DNA of 64,000 nucleotides. Source: Caldilineaceae bacterium (lineage in GTDB: Bacteria; Chloroflexota; Anaerolineae; Caldilineales; Caldilineaceae). Numbering within the stretch: the first letter of the stretch is position 1; each line of letters starts with the position of its first letter. Shown in pieces: positions 52,903 through 59,846 of this stretch. The stretch spans positions 1 through 64,000 of the forward strand of contig JAPKMW010000012.1 in NCBI GenBank assembly GCA_026645575.1. Reading direction: 5' to 3'. Under the pieces are notes generated by a model. It searched no databases, had not been told where the DNA came from, and worked only from the letters and a program-made list of their open reading frames with translations. The position numbers and the translations under genes are program-made.

Positions 52903-52938
52903 GAGCCTGGTCGTCACCATTATAGCGTGAAATCCTGT

Positions 52939-53478
52939 TCAGCGCATGGATCGCTCGGCCTGACGGCGCAATTCGCCCATTTCCCCGCGGTGCGCAGTTT
53001 CATGTTCGACCAAATGGTACAAAACCCATTCCGGCGTCACATCATAAGGGTCAAAGCGGCGCGCACGATAAAGCTCCGTTGGCGTAAGTGAGCGCAATTC
53101 ATCCAGCAACAGTTGTCGGCTGGCGGCCAGCCGCGCCAGATGGCTGTCCAGGCTCTCCCCATAAACCGGCGTCAGGCGGCCCGATGGCTCGCGGACATCA
53201 TAGGGCAAAAGCGTCGTAACCTTGGCGCCATAGTCCGGCTGCTCCAAGATTTCGACATAGAGCCAGTCCAGTTCGATGGCGACAATGTGATAGAGCAGCG
53301 TGCCGATGGTGTTGGCCTCCTCATCCGGTCGCCAATCGAGGGCGCTTTCAGAGATGCCGGCTAGCACTTCCAAGGTACGCCGGCGGCTATCATCCAGCAG
53401 CCAGAGCCAGCGGCCAACGAGCGGATCGTAACCGGCGAGTGGGGTGATCAGTAGTTGATCGCGTTCTTGGCTTGTCAA
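52939..53478 (-). CDS. DinB-family protein, TTG start
   Basis: 179 residues. The start is TTG at 53478, 7 bases after GGAGAG; its TTG overlaps the TGA stop of the upstream hydrolase (TTGA). DinB four-helix features with histidines: NTIGTLLYHIVAIELDWLYV, VTPEWVLYHLVEHETAHRGE. The middle segment carries the family LRSLTPTELYRARRF. A metal-dependent DinB protein of unknown substrate, co-translated with an alpha/beta hydrolase. Confidence 0.82.
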   Translation of the reverse strand: MTSQERDQLLITPLAGYDPLVGRWLWLLDDSRRRTLEVLAGISESALDWRPDEEANTIGTLLYHIVAIELDWLYVEILEQPDYGAKVTTLLPYDVREPSGRLTPVYGESLDSHLARLAASRQLLLDELRSLTPTELYRARRFDPYDVTPEWVLYHLVEHETAHRGEMGELRRQAERSMR

Positions 53479-54311
53479 AGTAGACTCTCCTTATATACAG
53501 AATTTAAAAAGTCGAGAACAAGCGCGTTAAAGCGTTGGGGTTGTTCCAAGTTGGGCAAGTGGGCTGTGCCTGCGATAACCCGCTTCTGCGCGCCCGCAAT
53601 CTGGGTTGCCATCACGTCGGCGGCCCGCACCATTGACCCTTGGTCCAGATCACCTACAATTACGAGAGTTGGCGCCTGAATTTCGTGCAAGCGTCCAAAG
53701 GCTGGCGGCGTCAGGGGGTGGCGCGTACCCAAGCCTGCTGCTTCATTCGTCAGGGCGATCAAATTCATGGCCCGCACTTGATCACGCACCGCTGCATCAA
53801 CCTGATCGGGCGTACGGTGTGGCCCATCCACCCACAGTCGCACCTCATACTCAGCCATAAAGGCGAGATCGCCAGCTTTATGCGCAGCGACAAAATCATC
53901 CCACCCTTCCGGCAAGTGATCTTCAACCGTATCTGCAAAGCCGCTGGGTTCACAACAAACGGGAATGAGCGCGCTCATACGGTTGGGATAGGTTAAGGCA
54001 AAGTCAATCGCCGTTGTCCCGCCCAGCGAGCAACCCAAGATGGCCGTCTGTTCAATGCCCAGATGGTCGAGTAAGGCGCACAGATCCTGGTGATGGGCAT
54101 AATCGCCCTCGACGAGCGCCGTCTGCCCAAAGCCGCGCAAATCGTACCGCACTACGCGGTAGTGTTGGGCAAAGCAAGCAACTTGTTCGTCCCACATGCG
54201 AGCGTCGCAGATGCCCGCATGGACCAGCACCAAGGGCTGTCCTGTACCGGTCATTTCGTAGTAGAAGCTCGTGCCGTTCAAATCGGCAAAGCCAGACTGT
54301 ACTGTCGTCAT
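53475..54311 (-). CDS. Alpha/beta hydrolase (enol-lactonase/haloperoxidase-like)
   Basis: About 278 residues from the ATG at 54311. LVLVHAGICDARMWDEQVAC is the oxyanion region, GCSLGGTTAIDFALTYP the nucleophile elbow (G-C-S-L-G), VIVGDLDQGSMVRAADVMA the acid strand, and AGTAHLPNLEQPQRF the catalytic histidine. The nearest named relatives are 3-oxoadipate enol-lactonase-like enzymes, but substrate is undetermined. It is upstream partner of the DinB gene in a two-gene operon. Confidence 0.83.
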   Translation of the reverse strand: MTTVQSGFADLNGTSFYYEMTGTGQPLVLVHAGICDARMWDEQVACFAQHYRVVRYDLRGFGQTALVEGDYAHHQDLCALLDHLGIEQTAILGCSLGGTTAIDFALTYPNRMSALIPVCCEPSGFADTVEDHLPEGWDDFVAAHKAGDLAFMAEYEVRLWVDGPHRTPDQVDAAVRDQVRAMNLIALTNEAAGLGTRHPLTPPAFGRLHEIQAPTLVIVGDLDQGSMVRAADVMATQIAGAQKRVIAGTAHLPNLEQPQRFNALVLDFLNSVYKESLL

Positions 54312-54353
54312 TCTATGAATGCCTCTTTTCCTCAAATACGCCTACTGCACCAA

Positions 54354-54415
54354 CCGCTCATAGCCAGTCCGTGACTGGCGGTGGGGGCCGCCAGTCACGG
54401 ACTGGCTATGAGCGG
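54354..54415. repeat. Perfect palindrome, 28-bp arms
   Basis: CCGCTCATAGCCAGTCCGTG plus 8 bases (54354-54381) pairs exactly with 54388-54415 across 6 bases. Same family as 52846-52902 and the half copy at 26198. It starts about 40 bases upstream of the hydrolase start and ends 5 bases past the stop of the GNAT gene. Confidence 0.92.
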
Positions 54416-54420
54416 GGCAG

Positions 54421-54987
54421 TTAGCTCTTGTTCATAAATTCGTCGCGCAACAAGCCAAACATGGCGCTATCATGAAAGGTGCCGTCCTCTTCCCAGGAGT
54501 AGCCGCGGCGGATGCCTTCCAGGGTAAAGCCCAATTTTTTGAGCATCTTGACGGATTCATGGTTATCGGCAATGGTCGCCGCTTCAATGCGGTTGAGGTT
54601 CAACTGCGTAAAGCCAAAGTGCAGCACCGCCCGCACCGCCTCGCTGCCAATCCCTTGTCCCCAATAGGCACGGGCCAAATCGTAGCCCACCTCGGCCCGC
54701 CGGTGATGCTGTTCCCAGGCATGCAGGCTTACCCCGCCCAGCACGCGATCTTCTCCCCGCAGGGTAATGCCCCAGCCGAAGCCAGCTCCCGTTGCCTGAT
54801 GTTGCTGTGCCTCTTGGATAAAGAGAACCGCTTCTTCGATGGTCTTCAACGGTTCAGAATTAAAGCGCTGTACATAGGCATCGCCGCGGAAGACCAGGAC
54901 ATCGGCGGCATCGTCTAGTCGAACCTCACGCAGGGCCAGTCGCTCAGTCATCAAGATTGGATAGGGTGAGAATTCAGGAAGCTTCAT
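54421..54987 (-). CDS. GNAT-family N-acetyltransferase (RimJ/RimL-like)
   Basis: 188 residues. ILMTERLALREVRLDDAADV begins the fold. GYDLARAYWGQGIGSEAVRA is the acetyl-CoA pyrophosphate loop (Q/R-G-x-G/A). IADNHESVKMLKKLGFTLEG is the typical N-E-S-x-x-x-L-x-K-x-G-F segment. Acetylation of a ribosomal protein N-terminus or a small amine is expected. Cytoplasmic. Confidence 0.85.
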   Translation of the reverse strand: MKLPEFSPYPILMTERLALREVRLDDAADVLVFRGDAYVQRFNSEPLKTIEEAVLFIQEAQQHQATGAGFGWGITLRGEDRVLGGVSLHAWEQHHRRAEVGYDLARAYWGQGIGSEAVRAVLHFGFTQLNLNRIEAATIADNHESVKMLKKLGFTLEGIRRGYSWEEDGTFHDSAMFGLLRDEFMNKS

Positions 54988-55041
54988 TCAGGTAATCTCT
55001 TTCTTCATTGACAGATAAGTCAGTTGATCGACGGTATCAAA

Positions 55042-55086
55042 CTATTGGTCATGGGTAACAAAGCCGCAGCTTTGATAAAGAACCCA
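55042..55086 (-). pseudogene. C-terminal remnant of another GNAT acetyltransferase
   Basis: The minus strand reads WVLYQSCGFVTHDQ and then a stop, matching the Y-x-x-C-G-F ending of GNAT proteins. Upstream the sequence runs straight into a nested palindrome (55085-55232), so the rest is lost. Confidence 0.35.
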
Positions 55087-55128
55087 TACGCATGGAACGA
55101 AGGATTTTCGCAGAATCCCAGAAACTCG

Positions 55129-55187
55129 CTGTCACCCTGAAAGGGTCTCTAGGCTGCAATACGCTAGAGACCCTTTCAGGGTGACAG
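55129..55187. repeat. Palindrome, 24-bp arms, nested in an outer inverted repeat
   Basis: CTGTCACCCTGAAAGGGTCT plus 4 bases (55129-55152) pairs perfectly with 55164-55187. An outer CATACGCATGG (about 55085) pairs with CCATGCGTATG (about 55221), giving a two-level hairpin. Confidence 0.88.
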
Positions 55188-55293
55188 ACTACCCTTCTCA
55201 CGCCTGGGAAAACCCGTAAGCCATGCGTATGCACTTACGATTACCTACCTTGCGCTTGTCGCCTGAACTTCGGCAACCCGCTGGGTTCAAGCC

Positions 55294-56076
55294 CTACGGC
55301 CGCGTTCCCCAGATGCAGAAGATCGCATCCTCGGCTTTGGCTGGTTCCAGCGTGAAGTCGCTGGTGAGTCGCAGATTGGTAAAGCCGGCTTCTGTATAAA
55401 GCTGAAGCGCCTGTGCTTGCCTATAGCCACGCGTTGCCGGAGAGCGGGAACGGCTTTCTGACGCTACGATCACGCCGTTCAAGATGATCTCGTAGCGATC
55501 TTCGGTATGTTCCAGATCGTTGATACGATCAATCCGGGAGCGTGACCAGCGCCGGATGGTGGCGCCATCTTCCGGGCGAACGGTTTCACGGCTCCATTCT
55601 TCCACCACCTCTTCTTCTTGACTGTCACCAGTGTAGAGCGCCATCAAGGGCATCACCAAGACGCCGCCGGGCAGCAGATGGTGGAAAAACCGGCGCATGA
55701 CTTCCTGTGCATCCGCCGGGTCTGTGACCAGTTGAAAGGAACTGGACGGCACGATGATGGTCTGGTAACGCCGGGGTAGATCCAGCGTCTCCATCGTTTG
55801 TTGATAGAGGCGTGGCGCCAACCCTAGATTGGCCCCCTTTTGCCGACAGCGGTCGAGCATCTCCGGCGAGTTGTCCACGCCGTCGATGTCGATGCCATCC
55901 TGCATAAAGTCGAGCAACAGCCGCCCCGTGCCACAACCGACATCCAGCACCGGTTGTCCACACTGGGCAACCACCTCTTTAAAGAAAAAGCGATCCGACC
56001 AATTGCTGGTGTCGCCCCGAAAGAGATCCCAAAATTCGGCCATCATGCCGCCATACTCATAGTCGGTGAGAGACAT
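55294..56076 (-). CDS. Class I SAM-dependent methyltransferase
   Basis: 260 residues from the ATG at 56076, 9-10 bases after AGGAGT. QPVLDVGCGTGRLLLDFMQD is motif I, DGVDNSPEMLDRCRQKG motif II, and QTIIVPSSSFQLVTDPADAQ the motif IV region. The N-terminal YEYGGMMAEFWDLFRGDTSN suits a small-molecule methyltransferase. A promoter, a 33-codon ORF and a terminator lie upstream on the same strand (56280-56545), so its expression might be set by attenuation. Substrate unknown. Confidence 0.85.
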   Translation of the reverse strand: MSLTDYEYGGMMAEFWDLFRGDTSNWSDRFFFKEVVAQCGQPVLDVGCGTGRLLLDFMQDGIDIDGVDNSPEMLDRCRQKGANLGLAPRLYQQTMETLDLPRRYQTIIVPSSSFQLVTDPADAQEVMRRFFHHLLPGGVLVMPLMALYTGDSQEEEVVEEWSRETVRPEDGATIRRWSRSRIDRINDLEHTEDRYEIILNGVIVASESRSRSPATRGYRQAQALQLYTEAGFTNLRLTSDFTLEPAKAEDAIFCIWGTRP

Positions 56077-56279
56077 GTAAGTACTACTCCTGATCAGTAA
56101 TATCACAAGGCAATTTCGTAATAATTTGGATGTACCTCATGGTACGCGCTGCGTGGCTTCGGCGTGAGCCGGTAGCCTTTCAGGCGCGAGCGTTGTGTGA
56201 ACTACGCAGGCGTTTCTGTACAGCGTTTGCGTCGCCGTCGTTTTGCCTGTTATATCCCGGATGTGAGTCTGGCTGTGGA

Positions 56280-56315
56280 AATAAAAACGCCACAAGCAGA
56301 AGTGCTCATGGCGTT
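56280..56315 (-). terminator. Rho-independent terminator after the 33-codon ORF
   Basis: On the minus strand AACGCCA (56315-56309) pairs with TGGCGTT (56292-56286), with an inner AGCA/TGCT stem, and TTTTTAT follows. It ends a very short transcript begun at the 56516-56545 promoter and lies about 200 bases before the methyltransferase start. Confidence 0.65.
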
Positions 56316-56362
56316 GAGGACAAGTGACAACAATGATCAACCGGTCGCAATGACCAAATCGA

Positions 56363-56464
56363 TTACGTTGCGTTGGATGCAGCCAGAGGCACACAGGGAT
56401 ATGCAGTTACGGCCAAGAGCGTAGCGCCGCACAGAAACTCGGAATTTTGCTGTTGAATTAACAT
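56363..56464 (-). CDS. 33-residue peptide gene with strong ribosome site
   Basis: ATG at 56464 is 5 bases after a perfect AGGAGG. The peptide begins MLIQQQNSEFLCG, has a second cysteine at residue 24 within AYPCVPLAASNAT, and ends there. It is neutral to slightly acidic with no long hydrophobic run. A sigma-70-type promoter and a terminator bracket it, which argues that it is a real unit. It could be a leader peptide controlling the downstream methyltransferase, a RiPP-like precursor or a marker of a small RNA. No modification enzyme is recognised beside it, although a methyltransferase lies downstream and an ABC-2 exporter operon upstream. Confidence 0.5.
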   Translation of the reverse strand: MLIQQQNSEFLCGATLLAVTAYPCVPLAASNAT

Positions 56465-56515
56465 GTGTACCTCCTTTCTGCCTTGATCATGATACGGATT
56501 AGTTGAACAGACGAA

Positions 56516-56545
56516 ATCATACCATTAACACCAATACCCCGTCAA
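56516..56545 (-). promoter_or_regulatory. Sigma-70-type promoter of the 33-codon ORF
   Basis: Minus strand: TTGACG (56545-56540), 18-base spacer, TATGAT (56521-56516). It lies about 50 bases before the peptide start and is close to consensus. Confidence 0.65.
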
Positions 56546-56590
56546 TTTTGCGATAGCACAAGGGTGTATTAGCTTTGGATCACGTTTGAT

Positions 56591-56620
56591 CAGAACTGGG
56601 AGTGTCAGCGCCCAGTTCTG
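56591..56620. terminator. Hairpin after the ABC exporter operon
   Basis: CAGAACTGGG (56591-56600) pairs perfectly with 56611-56620 around a 10-base loop, about 40 bases past the stop of the last ABC permease gene. No strong T-run, so termination is inferred from placement. Confidence 0.55.
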
Positions 56621-56657
56621 CGCTCACCCCTAACTTGAAATGCACCCAATCGCACAA

Positions 56658-57452
56658 CTACACCTGTGTTTGAACCGCACTGCCGCTCTCATACCGCCGC
56701 AGGCCACGATAAAAGGCCACAATCGCCAACGTCAAGAAGATCGTTGTCACTAGCAGCAACTGCCCCAACGCTGTCCATGAAAAGGCGCGCACAAACTCCG
56801 CCGGCACGGCGCCGATAAAGGCCGCGGGTAGGATCGTGAAGAGCAGGAAACGCGCCACGCCATCAAACATGGTGAGCGGGTAGAGCGAAAAGGTGATCAG
56901 TGCATTGAACGCCTGCCCCGCCAGCACATCGGCCTGTCCCAGCCAGAAAGCCGCGCTGTGGACAATCACCAACACGGCGATAAAAAGGGTCATGGCAATC
57001 AGGACGCCAAAGAGAAACCGGGCAAAGGCATCCCACGAATAGTAGCCCGCCGCCAGAAAACTCAAGATACCATAGGTGACATCGCCCAGACCCGCGGCGT
57101 GACTGCCGGTTGCCAACACATGGAGCAACACCGGGCGCGGCAAGGAGAGGTAGTAATCCAGCCGCCCCCCCGCAATCACCTCGGTTAACGTCACCACATT
57201 GCCAAAGAGTACCATCGCTGCACCAAAGCCGGTCGCCACCACGCCGAAGAGCAACAGCATATCACTCAACGCCCAACCCCGCACCGCCTGGAAACGATCA
57301 AAGAAGAGAATCCAGAAGATAAAGTAGATGGCATTGTTGAGCATCATGCCAATCACCTGCGACAAAAAAGCCGCCCGATACTCCATCGCCGCCAGCAGGT
57401 TGGCCTGCCAGACGGCCAGGAGGAAGCGTAGTTCACGTTGTAGTTGTTTCAT
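56658..57452 (-). CDS. ABC-2 type exporter permease (second)
   Basis: 264 residues from the ATG at 57452, 6 bases after GGGAG; the frame opening at 57518 lies in a palindrome. Six membrane segments are visible (LNNAIYFIFWILFFDRF, LLLFGVVATGFGAAMVLFG, YGILSFLAAGYYSW, LFGVLIAMTLFIAVLVIV, FLLFTILPAAFIGAVP, LLLVTTIFLTLAIVAFY). RLDYYLSLPRPVLLHVLA is typical of the COG3694-type ABC-2 permeases that pair with a COG4587-type partner. Third gene of the exporter operon; substrate not evident. Confidence 0.83.
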   Translation of the reverse strand: MKQLQRELRFLLAVWQANLLAAMEYRAAFLSQVIGMMLNNAIYFIFWILFFDRFQAVRGWALSDMLLLFGVVATGFGAAMVLFGNVVTLTEVIAGGRLDYYLSLPRPVLLHVLATGSHAAGLGDVTYGILSFLAAGYYSWDAFARFLFGVLIAMTLFIAVLVIVHSAAFWLGQADVLAGQAFNALITFSLYPLTMFDGVARFLLFTILPAAFIGAVPAEFVRAFSWTALGQLLLVTTIFLTLAIVAFYRGLRRYESGSAVQTQV

Positions 57453-57487
57453 GAAATCTCCCTTTGTACGCTGACAAGGTGACAGGG

Positions 57488-57541
57488 TGACAAGGTGACA
57501 AGGTGACACGCGTCTCACCCCCTCACCTTGTCATCTTGTCA
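57488..57541. repeat. Palindrome of TGACAAGG repeats
   Basis: TGACAAGGTGACAAGGTGA (57488-57506) pairs with 57523-57541 with one mismatch. It separates the two permease genes and ends 4 bases before the stop of the first. The same repeat type builds the element at 61191-61259. Confidence 0.8.
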
Positions 57542-57545
57542 CGAC

Positions 57546-58331
57546 TCAGCCGCCATTAATCGCCAGCCGCTGCGTGCTTTGTTGATAAAGAAATGCCAGC
57601 AGGCCAAACAACACGGCCAGCCAGAGCCATTGTCCCAGCAGCACTTGCCCGAAGCGTTCCAGCGATGGATCGACAAAGAAGCGGGCTGGACCGTAGATTG
57701 CCTGGGCAAAGGGGGTGGCTTTGGCAATCGGTTGGAGCCACGCCGGGTAGAGATCGAGCGGAATCAGAAAGCCGCCCAGGATAAAGATCAGCTTCTGGTA
57801 GATCCACTCAAAGGCGCGCACCTCCTCGGTGACAAAGGCGGCCAGGCCGATCAGCGCCGTGAAACAGAAATAAATAAGCCAGGCGCCCAAGACCGTCACT
57901 AAGACCAGCGGCCACCAGCGCGGATCGGGCGGTGGCCCCACCATCAGCCAGACCACAGCGCCCCCCACCAGTGCATTAAAACCCACCTTGAGAACGCTAT
58001 CCCCCAAGCCGACGCTGCATTGATAGAGCAAGAAGTTGTAAGGCTTGCTCAGTTGGTAGGCGATAGAGCCATCGCGCACGCTTTGGGCAATGCCCTGGGC
58101 CAAGCGCGGTTTGCTCAGTTCGATCACCTCGGCCAACATCAAATACCAAAGGACATCATGAAAGGACAGGCCGGCAATGACGCTGTTCCCAGTCGAGCCG
58201 TAGGCAACGCGCCAAAGCTGGGCAAAGATAAACATGAAGATGACAATCGCAATGCTCCCGGTGAGCAGGTTGCCGACATAGGCCAGATTATTAAGTAGTT
58301 GTATTTGAAAGATCGCCCAATATTTGCTCAT
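57546..58331 (-). CDS. ABC-2 type exporter permease (first)
   Basis: 261 residues, six membrane segments (LLTGSIAIVIFMFIFAQLW, VGGAVVWLMVG, LVLVTVLGAWLIYFCFTALI, LIFILGGFLIPLDLYP, LWLAVLFGLLAFLYQ). QSVRDGSIAYQLSKPYNFLL is the cytoplasmic segment conserved in this permease group. Its ATG overlaps the stop of the ATPase gene by four bases (58328-58331). The two permeases form a heterodimer with one ATPase subunit type. Confidence 0.84.
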   Translation of the reverse strand: MSKYWAIFQIQLLNNLAYVGNLLTGSIAIVIFMFIFAQLWRVAYGSTGNSVIAGLSFHDVLWYLMLAEVIELSKPRLAQGIAQSVRDGSIAYQLSKPYNFLLYQCSVGLGDSVLKVGFNALVGGAVVWLMVGPPPDPRWWPLVLVTVLGAWLIYFCFTALIGLAAFVTEEVRAFEWIYQKLIFILGGFLIPLDLYPAWLQPIAKATPFAQAIYGPARFFVDPSLERFGQVLLGQWLWLAVLFGLLAFLYQQSTQRLAINGG

Positions 58332-59404
58332 GCAGCCCTCGCCTTCGCCGGTCGGTTCTGCTGATGACCATTGTGACTTGGATGACCGCTGCCATTCGCC
58401 ATCTCAGCCTGCGCAACCGACGGTGCGGCCTGTTCATAGATCGTGCGAATCACCTCTTCTAGCGACGGATCAGAAATGGTGACATCCACCAAACTGCCGG
58501 CACCAGCCAGTTGGGCCATCATCCGTTCCACCGGTGTTGTCTTGGTGTTGACCCGCAGTTTGGCGCCGTAGGTTCCCTGCTTGACCACTTCGACCCCGTC
58601 CAGGTGAAAATCGGCCGGCAACTGTTCGGCATAGCGCACATCGATCTGCTTGTCAGTCAGAAAATTGCGTTTCAGCGCCGAGACTTTGTCTTGATAAACA
58701 ATCTGCCCATGATTGACAATGATGACCCGTTTGCAGAGCGCTTCAATATCCCCGGCATCGTGCGAAGTGAGCAGCACCCCCACCTTTTCAAGCTCGTTCA
58801 TGCGCTTGATCGTGTCACGAATGCGCTGTTTTGCCACCACATCCAGACCAATCGACGGCTCATCCAAGAGCAGCAACTTGGGCTTGTGCAGCAATGAGGC
58901 TGCCACCTCACAGCGCATCCGTTGCCCCAACGATAACTTGCGCACCGGCGTCTCCAACAGATCCTGGATTTCAAACGCCTCGGCCAGCAAGCCAATGCGC
59001 TGGCGGATGGTGCGCTCGTCCACTTCGTAAATCTTGCCGAAGAGGTAGAAGGTGTCCAGCGCCGGCAGGTGATACCAAAGCTGGGGTCGTTGCCCAAAGA
59101 CCGTGCCAATGTGATACGCCAATTCGCGCCGCTGCGTCCACGGCGTGTAGCCCAATACGGTTGCCTGCCCGCTGGTGGGGTAGAGGATGCCGGTGAGCAT
59201 CTTAATCGTCGTTGATTTGCCGGCGCCGTTGGGGCCGATAAAGCCAAGTAATTCCCCCTCGTCCATAGCAAAAGAAATGGCGCGGACTGCTGCCACCGTC
59301 TGCCATTCCGGGTGCCAGAGGGAACGGAGACTGCCCTGAAACCCGGCGGCTTTGCGTTTGGTATGGAAGCTCTTGTGCAGATTCTGCACGTCGATGGCTG
59401 GCAT
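58328..59404 (-). CDS. ABC exporter ATPase (COG4586-like)
   Basis: 358 residues; GGAGGTGA precedes the ATG. Walker A GPNGAGKSTTIKML, Q-loop region GTVFGQRPQLWYH, signature LSLGQRMRCEVA, Walker B KLLLLDEPSIGLD and H-loop LLTSHDAGDIEAL are all intact. The C-terminal extension (from about residue 230) and a Ser/His-rich tail are typical of exporters with ABC-2 permeases. It is the first gene of the operon. A promoter, a tiny ORF and two terminators lie ahead of it (59519-59786), which suggests transcription attenuation. Cargo unknown; drug, lipid or peptide export are all possible. Confidence 0.88.
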   Translation of the reverse strand: MPAIDVQNLHKSFHTKRKAAGFQGSLRSLWHPEWQTVAAVRAISFAMDEGELLGFIGPNGAGKSTTIKMLTGILYPTSGQATVLGYTPWTQRRELAYHIGTVFGQRPQLWYHLPALDTFYLFGKIYEVDERTIRQRIGLLAEAFEIQDLLETPVRKLSLGQRMRCEVAASLLHKPKLLLLDEPSIGLDVVAKQRIRDTIKRMNELEKVGVLLTSHDAGDIEALCKRVIIVNHGQIVYQDKVSALKRNFLTDKQIDVRYAEQLPADFHLDGVEVVKQGTYGAKLRVNTKTTPVERMMAQLAGAGSLVDVTISDPSLEEVIRTIYEQAAPSVAQAEMANGSGHPSHNGHQQNRPAKARAA

Positions 59405-59450
59405 GAGTCACCTCCAAGAAAGGTTGAACGGGACAATCATCTGTTGGTGA

Positions 59451-59494
59451 AGAGATACAGAGATTACCGTAAAGCCCTGAATCTCTGTATCTCT
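59451..59494. repeat. Palindrome, 15-bp arms, upstream of the ABC operon
   Basis: AGAGATACAGAGATT (59451-59465) pairs with 59480-59494; a partial third repeat of TCTCTGTA follows. It lies about 45 bases before the ATPase start. Confidence 0.8.
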
Positions 59495-59518
59495 GTATCT
59501 CTCAATCCCTTGATTACC

Positions 59519-59551
59519 AAAAAAAAGCCGCAGGTCTCAGTCACCCACGGC
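59519..59551 (-). terminator. Rho-independent terminator, second of a pair
   Basis: On the minus strand GCCGTGGGT pairs with ACCTGCGGC (with two wobble pairs) around a 7-base loop, and eight T follow. It comes right after the hairpin at 59564-59598. Confidence 0.7.
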
Positions 59552-59563
59552 TCTGTCAACTAA

Positions 59564-59598
59564 AAAGGCCGTGGACTTGACGACGGTCCACGGCCTTT
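59564..59598 (-). terminator. Rho-independent terminator, first of a pair
   Basis: AAAGGCCGTGGAC pairs perfectly with GTCCACGGCCTTT around a 9-base loop, followed on the minus strand by more T. Together with the next hairpin it should stop transcription before the ABC operon unless antitermination occurs. Confidence 0.75.
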
Positions 59599-59622
59599 GG
59601 TGATACGATCTTACAGCATCGC

Positions 59623-59712
59623 CTACCCCGCGCACCAGCGTCTCTCCATTGCAATAACGGAAAGGGTGCAAAGCATTTGCGGTACGTAGGTAAAGTGAAG
59701 TTGCTTATTCAT
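59623..59712 (-). CDS. 29-residue ORF in the ABC operon leader
   Basis: ATG at 59712, stop TAG at 59623-59625. The peptide begins MNKQLHFTYVPQM and ends MERRWCAG. There is no clear ribosome site, so it could be a leader peptide, a chance ORF in a small RNA, or part of an attenuator. It lies between a near-perfect promoter and two terminators, about 220 bases before the ATPase gene. Confidence 0.35.
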   Translation of the reverse strand: MNKQLHFTYVPQMLCTLSVIAMERRWCAG

Positions 59713-59757
59713 CAATCAATGAGTTGTTGAAACAACCAAGACAACACAATGCCGACA

Positions 59758-59786
59758 AGCATAGCAGAGCGCAGCGCGCTTGTCAA
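59758..59786 (-). promoter_or_regulatory. Near-consensus sigma-70 promoter
   Basis: Minus strand: TTGACA (59786-59781), exactly 17 bases, TATGCT (59763-59758). It is the strongest promoter match in the window. It drives the short leader ahead of the ABC exporter operon. Confidence 0.72.
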
Positions 59787-59846
59787 TAGGGTGGCGCAAT
59801 TTTGTCCAAATTTCGCCTAGTTTGCCTTAGCCGGCGTCGGTAGTAG

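Noticed and set aside
55275..55300. GGGTTCAAGCCC resembling a tRNA T-arm
   Set aside because: No acceptor, D or anticodon arms can be folded around it; no tRNA was found in the window.
56137..56394. 85-codon minus-strand ORF overlapping the 33-codon ORF
   Set aside because: No ribosome site, reads through the terminator hairpin, unusual His/Cys/Arg composition; the shorter frame has a perfect AGGAGG.
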